From assembly GCF_900116015.1 (NCBI RefSeq), contig NZ_FOYH01000001.1, forward strand, positions 186,001-250,000: a stretch of DNA of 64,000 bases. The letters run 5' to 3'. This document shows positions 36,041 to 48,141 of the stretch, piece by piece. Under the pieces are notes generated by a model. That model ran no database searches. It was given only the letters and a program-made list of their open reading frames with translations, and was not told the origin of the DNA. Every line of letters starts with the position of its first letter. Within the stretch, counting starts at the first letter, position 1. Both the position numbers and the translations under genes were made by a program. The stretch comes from Enterobacter sp. kpr-6. Its GTDB lineage: Bacteria; Pseudomonadota; Gammaproteobacteria; Enterobacterales; Enterobacteriaceae.

Positions 36041-38047
36041 TTAGTCCTGCTTAACCGCCTTACCCTTCAATAACTTCCTCACCCACAATCTGTTCGGATT
36101 AAGCGCCGCCAGCGTTTCCCCATCCAGCGGAATGGGTTCTTCACTCATCTGCGAGGCCAGAATCTCAGCCGCCAGCGGGGCGCTGCACATTCCGCGTGAG
36201 CCTAGCGCGCCAATCAGATACAACCCTTCATACACCGGGGCGCTGACGGCCTGCTCGGTGCTATCCGCAAGATCCGCATATTCGCGTAGTGTCGCCGCTA
36301 AATCCGCCACATTTCCCATCATAGGCAAGTGGTCGCGTGTCGCGCAGCGCACGCCGTTACGTGCCGCTTTAGCGCTTACATCCACCTCTTTTGCCCACTC
36401 CGCATCCGGGAAGCAGTCGATCAGCCGCTGGCGGTTATGCTGTTGATCGTCTTCGCTGTATTCTGTGCTTTCGCTACCACGGTGGTAGCTCGCGCCAATA
36501 CAGTGCTGCTGATTTGTGGGGTTTTGTGGCGTCAGGTAGCCGTCGTAGCACAGTACCTGGCGCAAATTTGCCAGCGCAGACGTAGAGGGAATATGGCTGA
36601 CCTGCCCGGCGACAGAATAGACTGGCAAATCTTCCGTCTGCGTATAACGATTAATCCTGTGACCATTCGCCAGCACCACGTTCTGATGCATTGCACACTC
36701 TCCCCCGGCAAAACCCAGTTGCCAGCCATGCTCACTGGATGAGAGCGAAGCGACCTCATGCTCATAATGCACCCGCAACCCTTGCGTAACGGCCAGTTCA
36801 ATCGCTGCGGTGGTCAACTGCGCCGGACACAGCCAGCCGCCGGAAGGATAGTGGATCCCGGAACAACCCGTTTCCACCCCGGTAAGTTGTTTTACCTGCG
36901 CGTCATCCACCGCCGTGGCAATCCCGTCCGGCAGGTTGAGCGCAAGCATTTGTTCGATCTTACGCTGGCTTTTTTCGTCCCAGCCCAGTTGCGTGACGCC
37001 GCACCAGTCATGATCAAAGGTGACGGGCAGGGAGTCATAGAGTCGGCGGGCAAAGGTAAACGCGGCGGGGAAAAAACGCGCCAGTGCCCGATCGTGCTGA
37101 CTTAATAGCGGATACAACGCCCCCTGGCGATTACCGGATGCCCCCTGTGCGGCCGCAGAATCGGCGCAATAGAGCGTCACCTGCCAGCCGCGACGCAGCA
37201 GGGCGAGTGCAAGCAGTGCGCTGGCGACGCCGCCACCAATAATTGCTGCTTCGCGGCTTTCGCTACCGGTGCGGGCAAACCAGGGCACGCGAGGGGAGAG
37301 CGGGCGGGTTTGCTTCATCACACCGGTCAGCATTTCGCGCTTGCGGCCAAAGCCTTTGCATTTTTGCATGGTGAAACCCGCATCCTGTAATCCCCGACGG
37401 ACAAATCCGGCGGAGGTGAAGGTAGCAAGCGTGCCATCTGGCCTGGCCAGCCGCGCCATGGCGTTAAAGAGCGCGGGTGTCCACATATCCGGGTTTTTCG
37501 CGGGCGCAAAGCCATCAAGAAACCAGGCATCTACTTTCTGCTCCAGCGAGTCATCCAGTTCGTTGGTCAGGGAGTTGATATCGCCAAACCATAAATCGAG
37601 CGTGACACGCCCGCCATCCAGCAGCAGACGATGACAGCCTTCAAAAGGCAGGGGCCATTGCGCCTGGAGTTGTTCCGCCCAGGGCGCAAGCTCTGGCCAG
37701 TGCTGATGCGCTTTCTGTAAATCGGCTGCTTTGAGCGGAAATTTTTCAAAGCTGATGAAATGTAATCTTTGCAGGGTAGCCTGAGGATGCGACTGGATGT
37801 GTGCTTCAAACGCCTGCCAGAGCGTGAGGAAATTAAGCCCGGTACCAAATCCGCTCTCAGCCACCACCAGCAGCGGGCGGGGATGGGTTAAAAAACGCGG
37901 GGGAAGCTGGTTACCGCCCAGGAAAACATAGCGGGTTTCCTCAAGTCCATTATCATTAGAAAAGTAGACATCATCAAAATCTCGGGAAACAGGTGTACCC
38001 TCAGCATTGAATTCAAGGTTAGCAGATTGTATAGCGGTTGGTTTCAC
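36041..38047 (-). CDS. mnmC: MnmC, bifunctional tRNA mnm5s2U34 biosynthesis enzyme
   Basis: 668 residues from the GTG at 38047, exactly the E. coli length; upstream in-frame codons are not supported. The N-terminal methyltransferase (MnmC2, about 1-240) has [20 protein letters not shown] and [15 protein letters not shown]; the C-terminal FAD oxidase (MnmC1) has [20 protein letters not shown] and [15 protein letters not shown]. It turns cmnm5 into nm5 and then methylates it to mnm5 at wobble U34 of tRNAs. It is convergent with the Tad block and divergent from fabB. Confidence 0.96.
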   Translation of the reverse strand: MKPTAIQSANLEFNAEGTPVSRDFDDVYFSNDNGLEETRYVFLGGNQLPPRFLTHPRPLLVVAESGFGTGLNFLTLWQAFEAHIQSHPQATLQRLHFISFEKFPLKAADLQKAHQHWPELAPWAEQLQAQWPLPFEGCHRLLLDGGRVTLDLWFGDINSLTNELDDSLEQKVDAWFLDGFAPAKNPDMWTPALFNAMARLARPDGTLATFTSAGFVRRGLQDAGFTMQKCKGFGRKREMLTGVMKQTRPLSPRVPWFARTGSESREAAIIGGGVASALLALALLRRGWQVTLYCADSAAAQGASGNRQGALYPLLSQHDRALARFFPAAFTFARRLYDSLPVTFDHDWCGVTQLGWDEKSQRKIEQMLALNLPDGIATAVDDAQVKQLTGVETGCSGIHYPSGGWLCPAQLTTAAIELAVTQGLRVHYEHEVASLSSSEHGWQLGFAGGECAMHQNVVLANGHRINRYTQTEDLPVYSVAGQVSHIPSTSALANLRQVLCYDGYLTPQNPTNQQHCIGASYHRGSESTEYSEDDQQHNRQRLIDCFPDAEWAKEVDVSAKAARNGVRCATRDHLPMMGNVADLAATLREYADLADSTEQAVSAPVYEGLYLIGALGSRGMCSAPLAAEILASQMSEEPIPLDGETLAALNPNRLWVRKLLKGKAVKQD

Positions 38048-38122
38048 GTAAGTTACTCGTCTGACAGGCAGTGGGATGATCTTAACGAGGTGTGTCAATT
38101 GGTGCAAATTTCCGCAGAAATT

Positions 38123-38139
38123 GTCTGATCGGACTTGTT
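38123..38139 (+). promoter_or_regulatory. FadR site activating fabB
   Basis: GTCTGATCGGACTTGTT, matching the FadR consensus (CTGGTC-GAC-TGTT with one change) and the site known upstream of E. coli fabB. FadR activates fabB, the opposite of its action at fadL and fadIJ. Confidence 0.8.
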
Positions 38140-38140
38140 C

Positions 38141-38158
38141 GGCGTACAAGTGTACGCT
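38141..38158 (+). promoter_or_regulatory. FabR operator upstream of fabB
   Basis: GGCGTACAAGTGTACGCT, an inverted GCGTACA / TGTACGC repeat that fits the FabR motif at fabA and fabB. It directly follows the FadR site, so the two regulators act side by side on unsaturated fatty acid synthesis. Confidence 0.8.
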
Positions 38159-38204
38159 ATCTTGCCAATCGAAACTTAAATAGTGCGACTTACAGAGGTA
38201 TTGA

Positions 38205-39422
38205 ATGAAACGTGCAGTGATTACTGGCTTGGGCATCGTTTCCAGCATCGGTAATAACCAGCAGGAAGTCCTGGCATCTCTGCGTGAAGGGCGTTCAGGG
38301 ATCACTTTCTCTCAAGAGTTTCTTGATTCCGGCATGCGCAGCCACGTATGGGGTAACGTAAAACTCGACACCACAGGCATGATCGATCGCAAAGTGGTCC
38401 GTTTCATGAACGATGCCTCCATTTATGCCTACCTCTCCATGCAGGAAGCTATCGCTGATGCTGGCCTGAAAGAAGAGGTTTACCAGAACAACCCGCGCGT
38501 GGGCCTGATTGCTGGCTCCGGTGGTTCTTCTAAAGCGCAGGTATTCGGTGCGGACGCAATGCGTAGCCCGCGCGGCCTGAAAGCGGTCGGTCCGTATGTC
38601 GTGACCAAAGCGATGGGCTCAGCGGTTTCTGCCTGTCTCGCAACACCCTTCAAAATTCACGGTGTAAACTACTCCATCAGCTCCGCCTGTGCGACCTCTT
38701 CCCACTGTATCGGGAACGCGGTAGAGCAGATCCAGTTAGGCAAACAGGACATCGTATTTGCTGGCGGCGGCGAAGAGCTGGGCTGGGAAATGGCCTGTGA
38801 GTTCGATGCGATGGGCGCACTGTCCACCAAATACAACGAATGCCCGGAAAAAGCTTCCCGTACTTATGATGCGAACCGTGACGGTTTCGTTATCGCAGGC
38901 GGCGGCGGCATGGTCGTGGTTGAAGAGCTGGAACATGCGCTGGCCCGTGGCGCGCACATTTATGCTGAAATCGTCGGTTACGGCGCAACCTCTGATGGCG
39001 CTGACATGGTTGCTCCGTCAGGTGAAGGCGCAGTGCGTTGCATGAAGATGGCAATGCACGGCGTGGATACCCCGATTGACTACCTGAACTCCCACGGCAC
39101 CTCAACCCCGGTTGGCGACGTGAAAGAACTGGGTGCGATCCGCGAAGTGTTCGGCAACAACAGCCCGGCCATCTCCGCGACCAAAGCAATGACCGGTCAC
39201 TCTCTGGGTGCGGCTGGCGTGCAGGAAGCCATCTACTCTCTGCTGATGCTGGAACATGGCTTTATCGCCCCAAGCATTAACGTTGAAGAGCTGGATGAGC
39301 AGGCCGAAGGTCTGAACATCGTGACCAAACCGACTGACGCGGCACTGAACACCGTCATGTCCAACAGCTTCGGTTTCGGCGGCACCAACGCCACACTGGT
39401 TATGCGTAAGCTGAAAGCGTAA
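38205..39422 (+). CDS. fabB: FabB, 3-oxoacyl-ACP synthase I
   Basis: 405 residues (E. coli 406; one residue fewer in the [11 protein letters not shown] segment). Active-site Cys162 in [14 protein letters not shown], His in [11 protein letters not shown] and His in [12 protein letters not shown]; end [17 protein letters not shown]. It elongates acyl-ACP and is essential for unsaturated fatty acid synthesis. It is monocistronic, with a strong terminator after it. Confidence 0.98.
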   Translation: MKRAVITGLGIVSSIGNNQQEVLASLREGRSGITFSQEFLDSGMRSHVWGNVKLDTTGMIDRKVVRFMNDASIYAYLSMQEAIADAGLKEEVYQNNPRVGLIAGSGGSSKAQVFGADAMRSPRGLKAVGPYVVTKAMGSAVSACLATPFKIHGVNYSISSACATSSHCIGNAVEQIQLGKQDIVFAGGGEELGWEMACEFDAMGALSTKYNECPEKASRTYDANRDGFVIAGGGGMVVVEELEHALARGAHIYAEIVGYGATSDGADMVAPSGEGAVRCMKMAMHGVDTPIDYLNSHGTSTPVGDVKELGAIREVFGNNSPAISATKAMTGHSLGAAGVQEAIYSLLMLEHGFIAPSINVEELDEQAEGLNIVTKPTDAALNTVMSNSFGFGGTNATLVMRKLKA

Positions 39423-39441
39423 GTTTTTGAACGTATAGTAT

Positions 39442-39469
39442 AAGGGAGCCGAATGGCTCCCTTTTTTTT
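39442..39469 (+). terminator. Terminator after fabB
   Basis: Stem AAGGGAGCC / GGCTCCCTT with a GAAT loop and a run of eight T. Confidence 0.93.
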
Positions 39470-39492
39470 ATGCTTGTCTTTCGGAGCGTTGC

Positions 39493-40680
39493 ATGACTGC
39501 CATCACCTCAGCACAAAATACACCCCCGGCAAATATCCCGCTGTTTCGCATCGCCTTCGCGGTGTTCCTCACCTATATGACCGTTGGCCTCCCGCTGCCC
39601 GTGATCCCGCTGTTTGTGCATCAGGAACTGGGATACGGCAACACAATGGTAGGCATCGCGGTCGGTATCCAGTTTCTGGCTACCGTTCTGACGCGCGGTT
39701 ACGCCGGGCGACTGGCCGATCAGTTTGGTGCCAAACGTTCCGCCTTGCAGGGGATGTTAGCCTGCGGCCTGGCGGGTGTCGCCTGGCTACTCGCCGCGCT
39801 ACTGCCGGTTTCTGCGCCGGTACAATTCGCGCTGCTTATTGTTGGCCGCCTTATGCTGGGCTTTGGGGAAAGCCAGTTGCTCACCGGGACGCTGACGTGG
39901 GGCATGGGGCTGGTCGGCCCGGCGCGCTCAGGCAAAGTGATGTCGTGGAACGGGATGGCGATCTATGGCGCGCTGGCTGTCGGCGCACCTTTAGGACTGT
40001 TTATTCATAGCCATTATGGTTTTGCCGTACTGGCCGCGACCACGATCCTGCTTCCGCTGCTGGCGCTGCTCTTTAACGGAACGGTGCGAAAAGTGCCGGC
40101 CCATGCGGGGGAGCGTCCGTCGCTGCTTAGCGTTATTGGGCTTATCTGGAAACCGGGTCTGGGGCTGGCATTACAGGGCGTAGGGTTTGCGGTGATTGGC
40201 ACCTTCGTTTCCCTTTACTTCGTCAGCCACGGCTGGGCGATGGCGGGCTTTACCCTGACGGCCTTTGGTGGCGCATTTGTATTAATGCGCGTGCTGTTTG
40301 GCTGGATGCCGGATCGATTTGGCGGCGTCAATGTGGCGATTGTGTCGCTGCTGGTGGAGGCCGCCGGGCTTCTCCTGTTATGGCTGGCTCCGGTTGAAGG
40401 AATAGCATTACTCGGCGCGGCATTAACGGGCTGCGGCTGCTCGCTGATCTTCCCGGCGCTGGGTGTCGAGGTGGTGAAGCGCGTTCCGCCGCAGGTACGC
40501 GGTACGGCGCTCGGCGGGTACGCTGCGTTTCAGGATATCTCCTACGGCGTCACCGGCCCGCTGGCGGGATTGCTGGCTACCGCATATGGTTACCCGTCTG
40601 TCTTCCTCGCAGGCGCGGTTTCGGCGCTGGCAGGCGTGGCCGTAACGCTGGCGGCTTTCCGTCGCAGAGCAGGCCAATAA
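39493..40680 (+). CDS. yfcJ: YfcJ, major facilitator superfamily transporter
   Basis: 395 residues (E. coli YfcJ 392). Twelve hydrophobic segments. The MFS loop motif is [16 protein letters not shown] between helices 2 and 3, with its second-half echo [15 protein letters not shown]. Related proteins export sugars or drugs; the substrate is not established. It lies between fabB and a glucosidase gene; in E. coli the next gene on this side is flk. Confidence 0.92.
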   Translation: MTAITSAQNTPPANIPLFRIAFAVFLTYMTVGLPLPVIPLFVHQELGYGNTMVGIAVGIQFLATVLTRGYAGRLADQFGAKRSALQGMLACGLAGVAWLLAALLPVSAPVQFALLIVGRLMLGFGESQLLTGTLTWGMGLVGPARSGKVMSWNGMAIYGALAVGAPLGLFIHSHYGFAVLAATTILLPLLALLFNGTVRKVPAHAGERPSLLSVIGLIWKPGLGLALQGVGFAVIGTFVSLYFVSHGWAMAGFTLTAFGGAFVLMRVLFGWMPDRFGGVNVAIVSLLVEAAGLLLLWLAPVEGIALLGAALTGCGCSLIFPALGVEVVKRVPPQVRGTALGGYAAFQDISYGVTGPLAGLLATAYGYPSVFLAGAVSALAGVAVTLAAFRRRAGQ

Positions 40681-40728
40681 TGTGATGTCGATCCGGCAAT
40701 GCTGACGCTTCGTTGTTATTCTCTTTGA

Positions 40729-42183
<1,455 letters not shown>

Positions 42184-42196
42184 TTTCACTCTGAAG

Positions 42197-42222
42197 CCGG
42201 GTAGGGTGACTACCCGGTTTTA
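42197..42222 (+). terminator. Terminator between the glucosidase gene and flk
   Basis: Stem CCGGGTAG / CTACCCGG with a GGTGA loop, then TTTT. The genes converge here. Confidence 0.85.
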
Positions 42223-42232
42223 ATGGTCAGGA

Positions 42233-43243
42233 CTAAATAACAATCCACACCAGCAGCAACGCTACCATCAGTGCAATAAACAGCAGGCCCGGCCGGGCAG
42301 AAAGTGATTTCACCGACTCCATCACCGGGGCAAACAGCGGATTGTAGATCGGCTGAATGTCACGCACTTCCAGTGTTTCCTGCGCGCGATCGGCACGACG
42401 CAGGAAGACGAAATTGAGTAAATCCTGAACCTGAGCGGTGGTCAGAATGGTCTGCGGCGTAATCTGATACGTCTGCTGAGCATAATCCTGCATCGTGTTC
42501 CACTCGTTGCTATCCAGCGGCTGTTTTAGCGCCGCCTGAAGCGTGTGCAGCGTGGGAGCCGTCTGGGTGCTGAGCGTCTGACGCGCCTGAAGCCAGGTCA
42601 TCAGCGGGGCAAAGTGTTTTGCCGGGATCATCTCGCCACTTTCGACGCCAGACAGTTCCATCATCGACTGCCAGACAACCTTCGCGGATTCTCCCGTGGC
42701 GGCGGTCAGTTTGGTGACGGCCTGATTGAGCGTCTGATGCTCTGCCGGCAGCAACGGGCGGTCGGTGACCGGGCGCTGTTGCGGCTGCGGGATCGTCAGT
42801 TCGCCTTTTTGCAGCATCACCAGCACCGTCTTGAGTTGCTCTGGTGACAACTGGCTGAGCGCGGTCTGCCCAAACTGCTGGCGGATAAAATCACTCACCG
42901 CCTGGCGATTGTTGCCCTGACTTAACAGCTCGGTAAGCTGCGAGAGCACCTGACGGTTGCCGTGATTTTGCGTGGCGGTTTCCAGACGCTGACTGAGGCT
43001 TTGTTCCGCCGCCGGGAAATGCTTCGACAGGAGCGGGGCGTCGCTTTTAAGCCCTAAATCGTTTTTTACACCCGCCCAGACCTCCGCACCCTGTTGCTGC
43101 GTCAGGGCAATCAGGCGGGTGATAAGGCGTTCCAGAACCGTGCGCTGCTGCGTGGATAATGGCTGTTCGCCCGCAATATTGGCGGGGCTAATGGGGTCGT
43201 GCCCTGGAGGGCGCACCGGCGCACCCTGGATGGGTTGCATCAT
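42233..43243 (-). CDS. flk: Flk, flagellar regulator
   Basis: 336 residues (E. coli about 331). Mostly soluble and helical, rich in Gln, with PLSTQQRTVLERLITRLIAL near the start and a single C-terminal membrane helix (PGLLFIALMVALLLVWIVI). Flk is an inner-membrane protein reported to prevent early export of hook-late substrates such as FlgM. It is divergent from pdxB, as in E. coli. Confidence 0.92.
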   Translation of the reverse strand: MMQPIQGAPVRPPGHDPISPANIAGEQPLSTQQRTVLERLITRLIALTQQQGAEVWAGVKNDLGLKSDAPLLSKHFPAAEQSLSQRLETATQNHGNRQVLSQLTELLSQGNNRQAVSDFIRQQFGQTALSQLSPEQLKTVLVMLQKGELTIPQPQQRPVTDRPLLPAEHQTLNQAVTKLTAATGESAKVVWQSMMELSGVESGEMIPAKHFAPLMTWLQARQTLSTQTAPTLHTLQAALKQPLDSNEWNTMQDYAQQTYQITPQTILTTAQVQDLLNFVFLRRADRAQETLEVRDIQPIYNPLFAPVMESVKSLSARPGLLFIALMVALLLVWIVI

Positions 43244-43343
43244 CTAAATCCTCGTTACGGTGGTCGGCATTGTCGGTATGCCTGGCGGCGAGATTATGGC
43301 ACACTTGCGCGGTTATCTCCCGTTATCATACAGGTACTGTAAC

Positions 43344-44480
43344 GTGAAAATTCTCGTTGATGAAAATATGCCTTATGCCCGCGATCTCTTCAGCCGACTG
43401 GGGGACGTAGTGCCTGTACCGGGCCGCCCGATCCCGGTTGAAAAGCTCGCCGGCGCTGATGCGCTGATGGTGCGTTCGGTAACAAAGGTCAATGAATCCC
43501 TGCTCAAAGACACGGCCATTCAATTTGTCGGCACGGCGACCGCCGGGACCGATCATGTGGATGAATCCTGGCTTGATTCCGCTGGTATCGCCTTTTCCGC
43601 TGCCCCCGGCTGCAATGCCATTGCGGTGGTCGAATATGTATTTTCTTCTTTGCTGATGCTCGCTGAGCGCGACGGGTTTACGTTGACCGATCGCACTGTC
43701 GGCATTGTCGGCGTCGGTAATGTCGGTTCCCGTTTGCAGGCGCGGCTGGAAGCGCTGGGCATGCGCACGCTGCTGTGCGATCCACCGCGCGCCGATCGCG
43801 GCGATGAAGCCGATTTCCACCCGCTGGAAACACTGGTGCGTGAAGCCGATATCCTGACCTTCCACACGCCGCTGTTCAAAGACGGGCCGTACAAAACGCT
43901 GCATCTGGCCGATGAAGCACTTATCAGCAGCCTGAAGCCGGGCGCGATTTTGATCAACGCCTGCCGGGGACCGGTGGTGGATAACGCCGCGCTGTTACAC
44001 TGCCTGAATGCGGGTCAGGATCTCAGCGTAGTGCTGGACGTGTGGGAGCCTGAACCGGATCTTAACGTTGAACTCCTGACGCAGGTGGATATCGGCACTC
44101 CGCACATTGCGGGCTACACGCTTGAAGGCAAAGCGCGCGGCACAACCCAGGTCTTCGAAGCCTACAGCGAATTTCTCGGCAAACGCCAGCAGGTTGCGCT
44201 GGATACACTGCTGCCCGCGCCGGAATTTGGTCGCATCACGCTGCACGGCCCGCTCGATCAGCCAACGCTGAAAAGGCTGGTGCATTTAGTGTATGATGTG
44301 CGCCGCGATGATGCCCCCCTGCGTAAAGTAGCGGGCATACCGGGCGAGTTTGACAAGCTGCGTAAAAACTATCTTGAGCGCCGCGAGTGGTCGTCGCTCT
44401 ATATTCAGTGCGATGACGCCGATGCCGCCGCGCTGTTACAAAAACTGGGTTTTAGCGCCGTACATACCCCGGCTCGTTAA
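43344..44480 (+). CDS. pdxB: PdxB, erythronate-4-phosphate dehydrogenase
   Basis: 378 residues from the GTG at 43344 ([20 protein letters not shown]), equal to E. coli. D-isomer 2-hydroxyacid dehydrogenase fold: NAD motif [17 protein letters not shown], then [22 protein letters not shown] and [13 protein letters not shown]; a C-terminal dimerisation domain follows. Second step of de novo pyridoxal phosphate synthesis. The longer frame starting at 43260 has no support. It opens the pdxB-usg-truA-dedA run. Confidence 0.97.
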   Translation: MKILVDENMPYARDLFSRLGDVVPVPGRPIPVEKLAGADALMVRSVTKVNESLLKDTAIQFVGTATAGTDHVDESWLDSAGIAFSAAPGCNAIAVVEYVFSSLLMLAERDGFTLTDRTVGIVGVGNVGSRLQARLEALGMRTLLCDPPRADRGDEADFHPLETLVREADILTFHTPLFKDGPYKTLHLADEALISSLKPGAILINACRGPVVDNAALLHCLNAGQDLSVVLDVWEPEPDLNVELLTQVDIGTPHIAGYTLEGKARGTTQVFEAYSEFLGKRQQVALDTLLPAPEFGRITLHGPLDQPTLKRLVHLVYDVRRDDAPLRKVAGIPGEFDKLRKNYLERREWSSLYIQCDDADAAALLQKLGFSAVHTPAR

Positions 44481-44546
44481 TTTCATCTTCTCACGCTCTC
44501 TGCCAGCAGGTCTGGCAGGGACGCGCTTTTACTGGAGTAAATCACC

Positions 44547-45560
44547 ATGTCTGAAGGCTGGAATATTGCCATCCTGGGCGCAACAGGTGCTGTAGGCGAA
44601 GCGCTGCTCGACACGCTGGCCGAGCGCGAATTCCCGGTAGGCGATCTGTATGCTCTGGCACGCAACGAAAGTGCGGGTAAATCGCTGCGTTTTAACAGCA
44701 AAACCGTCTATGTCCAGGACGCCGAAGCGTTTGACTGGACGCAGGCACAACTGGCGTTTTTTGTCGGCGGCGTTGAAGCCTCGGCCCGTTATGCGGAAGA
44801 AGCGACTAACGCAGGTTGCCTGGTGATTGACACCAGCGGCCTGTTCGACATGGAACCGGACGTTCCGCTGGTGGTGCCGGACGTGAACCCGTACGTGCTG
44901 GCCGATTACCGCAACCGCAATATTATTGCCGTGCCGGACAGCATCACCAGCCAGTTGCTTACCGCGCTGAAACCGCTGATCGAAGAGGGCGGCCTGTCGC
45001 GCATTGCGGTCACCAATATGCTTTCTGTGTCCGCGCAGGGGAAAGTGGCCGTCGACGCGCTGGCAGGGCAGAGCGCCAAACTGCTCAACGGCATTCCGGT
45101 GGATGATGACGATTTCTTTGGTCGTCAGCTCGCGTTCAACATGCTTCCTTTACTGCCGGACAGCGAAGGCAGCGTGCGCGAAGAGCGTCGCGTGGTCGAT
45201 CAGGTGCGCAAAGTGTTGCAGGACGACGGCCTGATGATTTCTGTAAGCTGCGTGCGTTCACCGGTCTTCTACGGTCTCGCGCAGATGGTCAGCTTTGAAG
45301 CGCTGCGCCCGCTGGCGGCTGAAGAAGCCCGCGATGCATTTATCCGTACCAGTGACATCGAACTCTCCGATGCCAGTGACTTCCCGACCCAGGTAGGCGA
45401 TGCCTCCGGCAATCCGCATCTCTCTATCGGCTGCGTGCGTAACGACTACGGTATGCCGGAGCAAATCCAGTTCTGGTCGGTGGCCGATAACGTCCGTTTT
45501 GGCGGCGCACTGATGGCGGTGAAAATCGCTGAAAAACTGGTGCAGGAGTATATGTACTAA
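44547..45560 (+). CDS. usg: Usg, aspartate-semialdehyde dehydrogenase homologue
   Basis: 337 residues, as in E. coli. Rossmann motif [16 protein letters not shown] and ASADH-like dimerisation region. At the place of the catalytic Cys of true aspartate-semialdehyde dehydrogenases (NPNC) it has VPDSITSQ, a Ser, so ASADH activity is unlikely. Function unknown. It shares TAATG-type coupling with truA. Confidence 0.94.
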   Translation: MSEGWNIAILGATGAVGEALLDTLAEREFPVGDLYALARNESAGKSLRFNSKTVYVQDAEAFDWTQAQLAFFVGGVEASARYAEEATNAGCLVIDTSGLFDMEPDVPLVVPDVNPYVLADYRNRNIIAVPDSITSQLLTALKPLIEEGGLSRIAVTNMLSVSAQGKVAVDALAGQSAKLLNGIPVDDDDFFGRQLAFNMLPLLPDSEGSVREERRVVDQVRKVLQDDGLMISVSCVRSPVFYGLAQMVSFEALRPLAAEEARDAFIRTSDIELSDASDFPTQVGDASGNPHLSIGCVRNDYGMPEQIQFWSVADNVRFGGALMAVKIAEKLVQEYMY

Positions 45561-46372
45561 TGTCCGACGCGCAGGAAAGCCCGGTTTACAAAATTGCGCT
45601 CGGCATTGAGTACGACGGCAGCAAATATTACGGCTGGCAGCGGCAGAACGAAGTGCGCAGCGTGCAGGAGAAGCTTGAGAAAGCGCTCTCGCAGGTTGCT
45701 GCTGAACCTGTTAGCGTCTTTTGCGCCGGGCGCACCGATGCGGGCGTTCACGGCACGGGGCAGGTGGTGCACTTCGAAACCCGCGCCCTGCGAAAAGACG
45801 CCGCCTGGACGCTGGGGGTAAATGCGAATTTACCTAAAGACATTGCGGTGCGCTGGGTCAAGAATGTGCCCGATGATTTTCATGCCCGTTTTAGCGCCAC
45901 GGCTCGCCGTTACCGCTACGTCATCTACAATCATCGTTTGCGCCCGGCGGTTTTAGGCCAGGGCGTCACCCATTACTATCATGAGCTTGATGCCGAACGG
46001 ATGCACCGGGCGGCGCAGGTGCTGATAGGGGAAAATGACTTTACCTCGTTTCGTGCGGTGCAGTGCCAGTCGCGCACGCCGTGGCGCAACGTGATGCACA
46101 TTAACGTGGCCCGTTTTGGCGCGTATGTGGTGGTCGATATCAAAGCCAATGCCTTTGTACATCATATGGTCAGGAATATTGTTGGCAGCCTGATGGAAGT
46201 AGGTGCCCACAACCAGCCGGAGAGCTGGATAGCAGAACTGCTGGCGGCAAAGGACAGAACGCTCGCGGCAGCAACGGCGAAAGCGGAAGGATTGTACCTG
46301 GTGGCGGTAGATTACCCCGACCGGTTCGGGCTGCCCACATCGCCAATGGGCCCGCTATTTTTAGCGGACTAA
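45560..46372 (+). CDS. truA: TruA, tRNA pseudouridine synthase for positions 38-40
   Basis: 270 residues, as in E. coli. Catalytic Asp60 in [18 protein letters not shown]; also [14 protein letters not shown] and [17 protein letters not shown]. It forms pseudouridine in the anticodon arm of many tRNAs. The ATG overlaps the usg stop. Confidence 0.97.
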   Translation: MSDAQESPVYKIALGIEYDGSKYYGWQRQNEVRSVQEKLEKALSQVAAEPVSVFCAGRTDAGVHGTGQVVHFETRALRKDAAWTLGVNANLPKDIAVRWVKNVPDDFHARFSATARRYRYVIYNHRLRPAVLGQGVTHYYHELDAERMHRAAQVLIGENDFTSFRAVQCQSRTPWRNVMHINVARFGAYVVVDIKANAFVHHMVRNIVGSLMEVGAHNQPESWIAELLAAKDRTLAAATAKAEGLYLVAVDYPDRFGLPTSPMGPLFLAD

Positions 46373-46397
46373 ATGCATTCAGACAAAGGCAAAAGAC

Positions 46398-47057
46398 ATG
46401 GATCTGATTTACTTTCTCATCGACTTCATTTTACACATTGACGTGCATCTGGCGGAGATGGTCGCGCAATATGGCGTCTGGGTGTACGCCATTCTGTTTC
46501 TGATTTTATTTTGTGAAACGGGCCTCGTAGTGACCCCTTTTCTACCCGGCGACTCGCTGTTGTTCGTGGCAGGGGCGATTTCCGCATTGCCGAGTAACGA
46601 TCTGAACGTGCACCTTATGGTGGCGCTGATGGTCGTGGCGGCGATTGTGGGCGATGCGGTGAACTACACCATTGGTCGCCTGTTTGGTGAGAAATTATTC
46701 AGTAACCCGGACTCCAGAATCTTCCGCCGCAGCTATCTTGATAAAACCCATGCGTTTTATGACAAGCACGGCGGTAAGACCATCATTCTGGCGCGATTTG
46801 TCCCTATCGTCAGAACATTTGCGCCATTTGTGGCGGGAATGAGTCATATGTCGTATCGTCATTTCGCGGCGTATAACGTCATCGGCGCGCTGCTTTGGGT
46901 GTTACTCTTCACCTACGCAGGCTATTTATTCGGTGATTTGCCGGTGGTTCAGGAGAATCTAAAATTGCTGATTGTGGCGATTATTGTGCTCTCCATTCTG
47001 CCGGGCGTTATCGAAATTATTCGCCATCGACGGGCGGCAGCACGACAGGCAAAATAA
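46398..47057 (+). CDS. dedA: DedA family inner-membrane protein
   Basis: 219 residues, as in E. coli DedA. Several membrane segments. Family motifs [20 protein letters not shown] and [19 protein letters not shown], with the conserved Arg of the latter. DedA proteins act as lipid scramblases or flippases (polyprenyl phosphate and phospholipid recycling). Confidence 0.95.
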   Translation: MDLIYFLIDFILHIDVHLAEMVAQYGVWVYAILFLILFCETGLVVTPFLPGDSLLFVAGAISALPSNDLNVHLMVALMVVAAIVGDAVNYTIGRLFGEKLFSNPDSRIFRRSYLDKTHAFYDKHGGKTIILARFVPIVRTFAPFVAGMSHMSYRHFAAYNVIGALLWVLLFTYAGYLFGDLPVVQENLKLLIVAIIVLSILPGVIEIIRHRRAAARQAK

Positions 47058-47160
47058 GAACCTGGCAACGGTTCGACCACTTTTTTGTCCCAAGTTGCCG
47101 ACTGTTATGTTTTAATGTGCCCCATTTATGGGCTACCAGGTTCATGCATAAAGGTTATCA

Positions 47161-48075
47161 ATGAGCTGGATTGAACGAATTAAAAGCAATATTACCCCCA
47201 CCCGCAAGGCAAGCATTCCTGAGGGAGTGTGGACCAAATGTGACAGCTGCGGTCAGGTGCTTTACCGTGCCGAACTGGAGCGTAACCTTGAGGTCTGCCC
47301 GAAATGCGATCACCACATGCGAATGTCAGCGCGTAACCGCCTGCACAGCCTGCTGGACGAAGGATCGATGGTGGAACTGGGTAGCGAGCTTGAGCCGAAA
47401 GATCTGCTGAAGTTCCGTGACTCCAAAAAGTACAAAGATCGTCTGGCGTCCGCCCAGAAAGAAACCGGCGAGAAAGACGCGCTGGTGGTGATGAAAGGGA
47501 CGCTGCATGACATGCCGGTTGTCGCTGCCGCCTTTGAGTTCTCCTTTATGGGTGGCTCCATGGGCTCGGTAGTGGGTGCTCGCTTTGTACGCGCGGTTGA
47601 ACAGGCGCTGGAAGATAATTGCCCGCTGATCTGTTTCTCCGCCTCCGGTGGCGCACGTATGCAGGAAGCATTGATGTCGCTGATGCAAATGGCGAAAACG
47701 TCCGCAGCGCTGGCGAAGATGCAGGAGCGCGGTCTGCCGTACATTTCCGTGCTGACCGACCCGACCATGGGCGGCGTTTCTGCCAGTTTCGCGATGCTTG
47801 GCGATTTGAACATTGCGGAACCGAAAGCGCTGATCGGCTTTGCCGGCCCTCGCGTTATCGAGCAAACCGTGCGTGAAAAACTGCCGCCGGGCTTCCAGCG
47901 CAGTGAGTTCCTGATTGAAAAAGGCGCGATCGATATGATCATTCGCCGTCCGGAACTGCGTCTGAAGCTGGCGAGCATTCTGGCGAAGCTGATGAATCTG
48001 CCTGCGCCAAACCCGGATGCACCGCGCGAAAGCATCGACGTGCCGCCGGTACCCGATCAGGAAGCCGAAGCCTGA
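47161..48075 (+). CDS. accD: AccD, acetyl-CoA carboxylase carboxyltransferase beta subunit
   Basis: 304 residues, as in E. coli. Four-Cys zinc ribbon with Cys27, Cys30, Cys46 and Cys49 ([17 protein letters not shown] then CPKCDHHM), then the crotonase-fold core with [20 protein letters not shown] and [17 protein letters not shown]. With AccA it moves carboxyl from biotin to acetyl-CoA. AccD is known to bind acc mRNA through its zinc domain. The 104-nt leader contains nested inverted repeats. Confidence 0.98.
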   Translation: MSWIERIKSNITPTRKASIPEGVWTKCDSCGQVLYRAELERNLEVCPKCDHHMRMSARNRLHSLLDEGSMVELGSELEPKDLLKFRDSKKYKDRLASAQKETGEKDALVVMKGTLHDMPVVAAAFEFSFMGGSMGSVVGARFVRAVEQALEDNCPLICFSASGGARMQEALMSLMQMAKTSAALAKMQERGLPYISVLTDPTMGGVSASFAMLGDLNIAEPKALIGFAGPRVIEQTVREKLPPGFQRSEFLIEKGAIDMIIRRPELRLKLASILAKLMNLPAPNPDAPRESIDVPPVPDQEAEA

Positions 48076-48082
48076 TAATCTG

Positions 48083-48115
48083 AAGGCAGGGCCAGCAGGC
48101 TCTGCCTTTTTACTT
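48083..48115 (+). terminator. Terminator after accD
   Basis: Stem AAGGCAGGGC / GCTCTGCCTT (one G-T pair) with a CAGCAG loop and TTTT tail. folC starts 27 nt later, so read-through may feed folC-dedD-cvpA. Confidence 0.8.
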
Positions 48116-48141
48116 TTCAAACAGCACTGAATCCGGGCATC

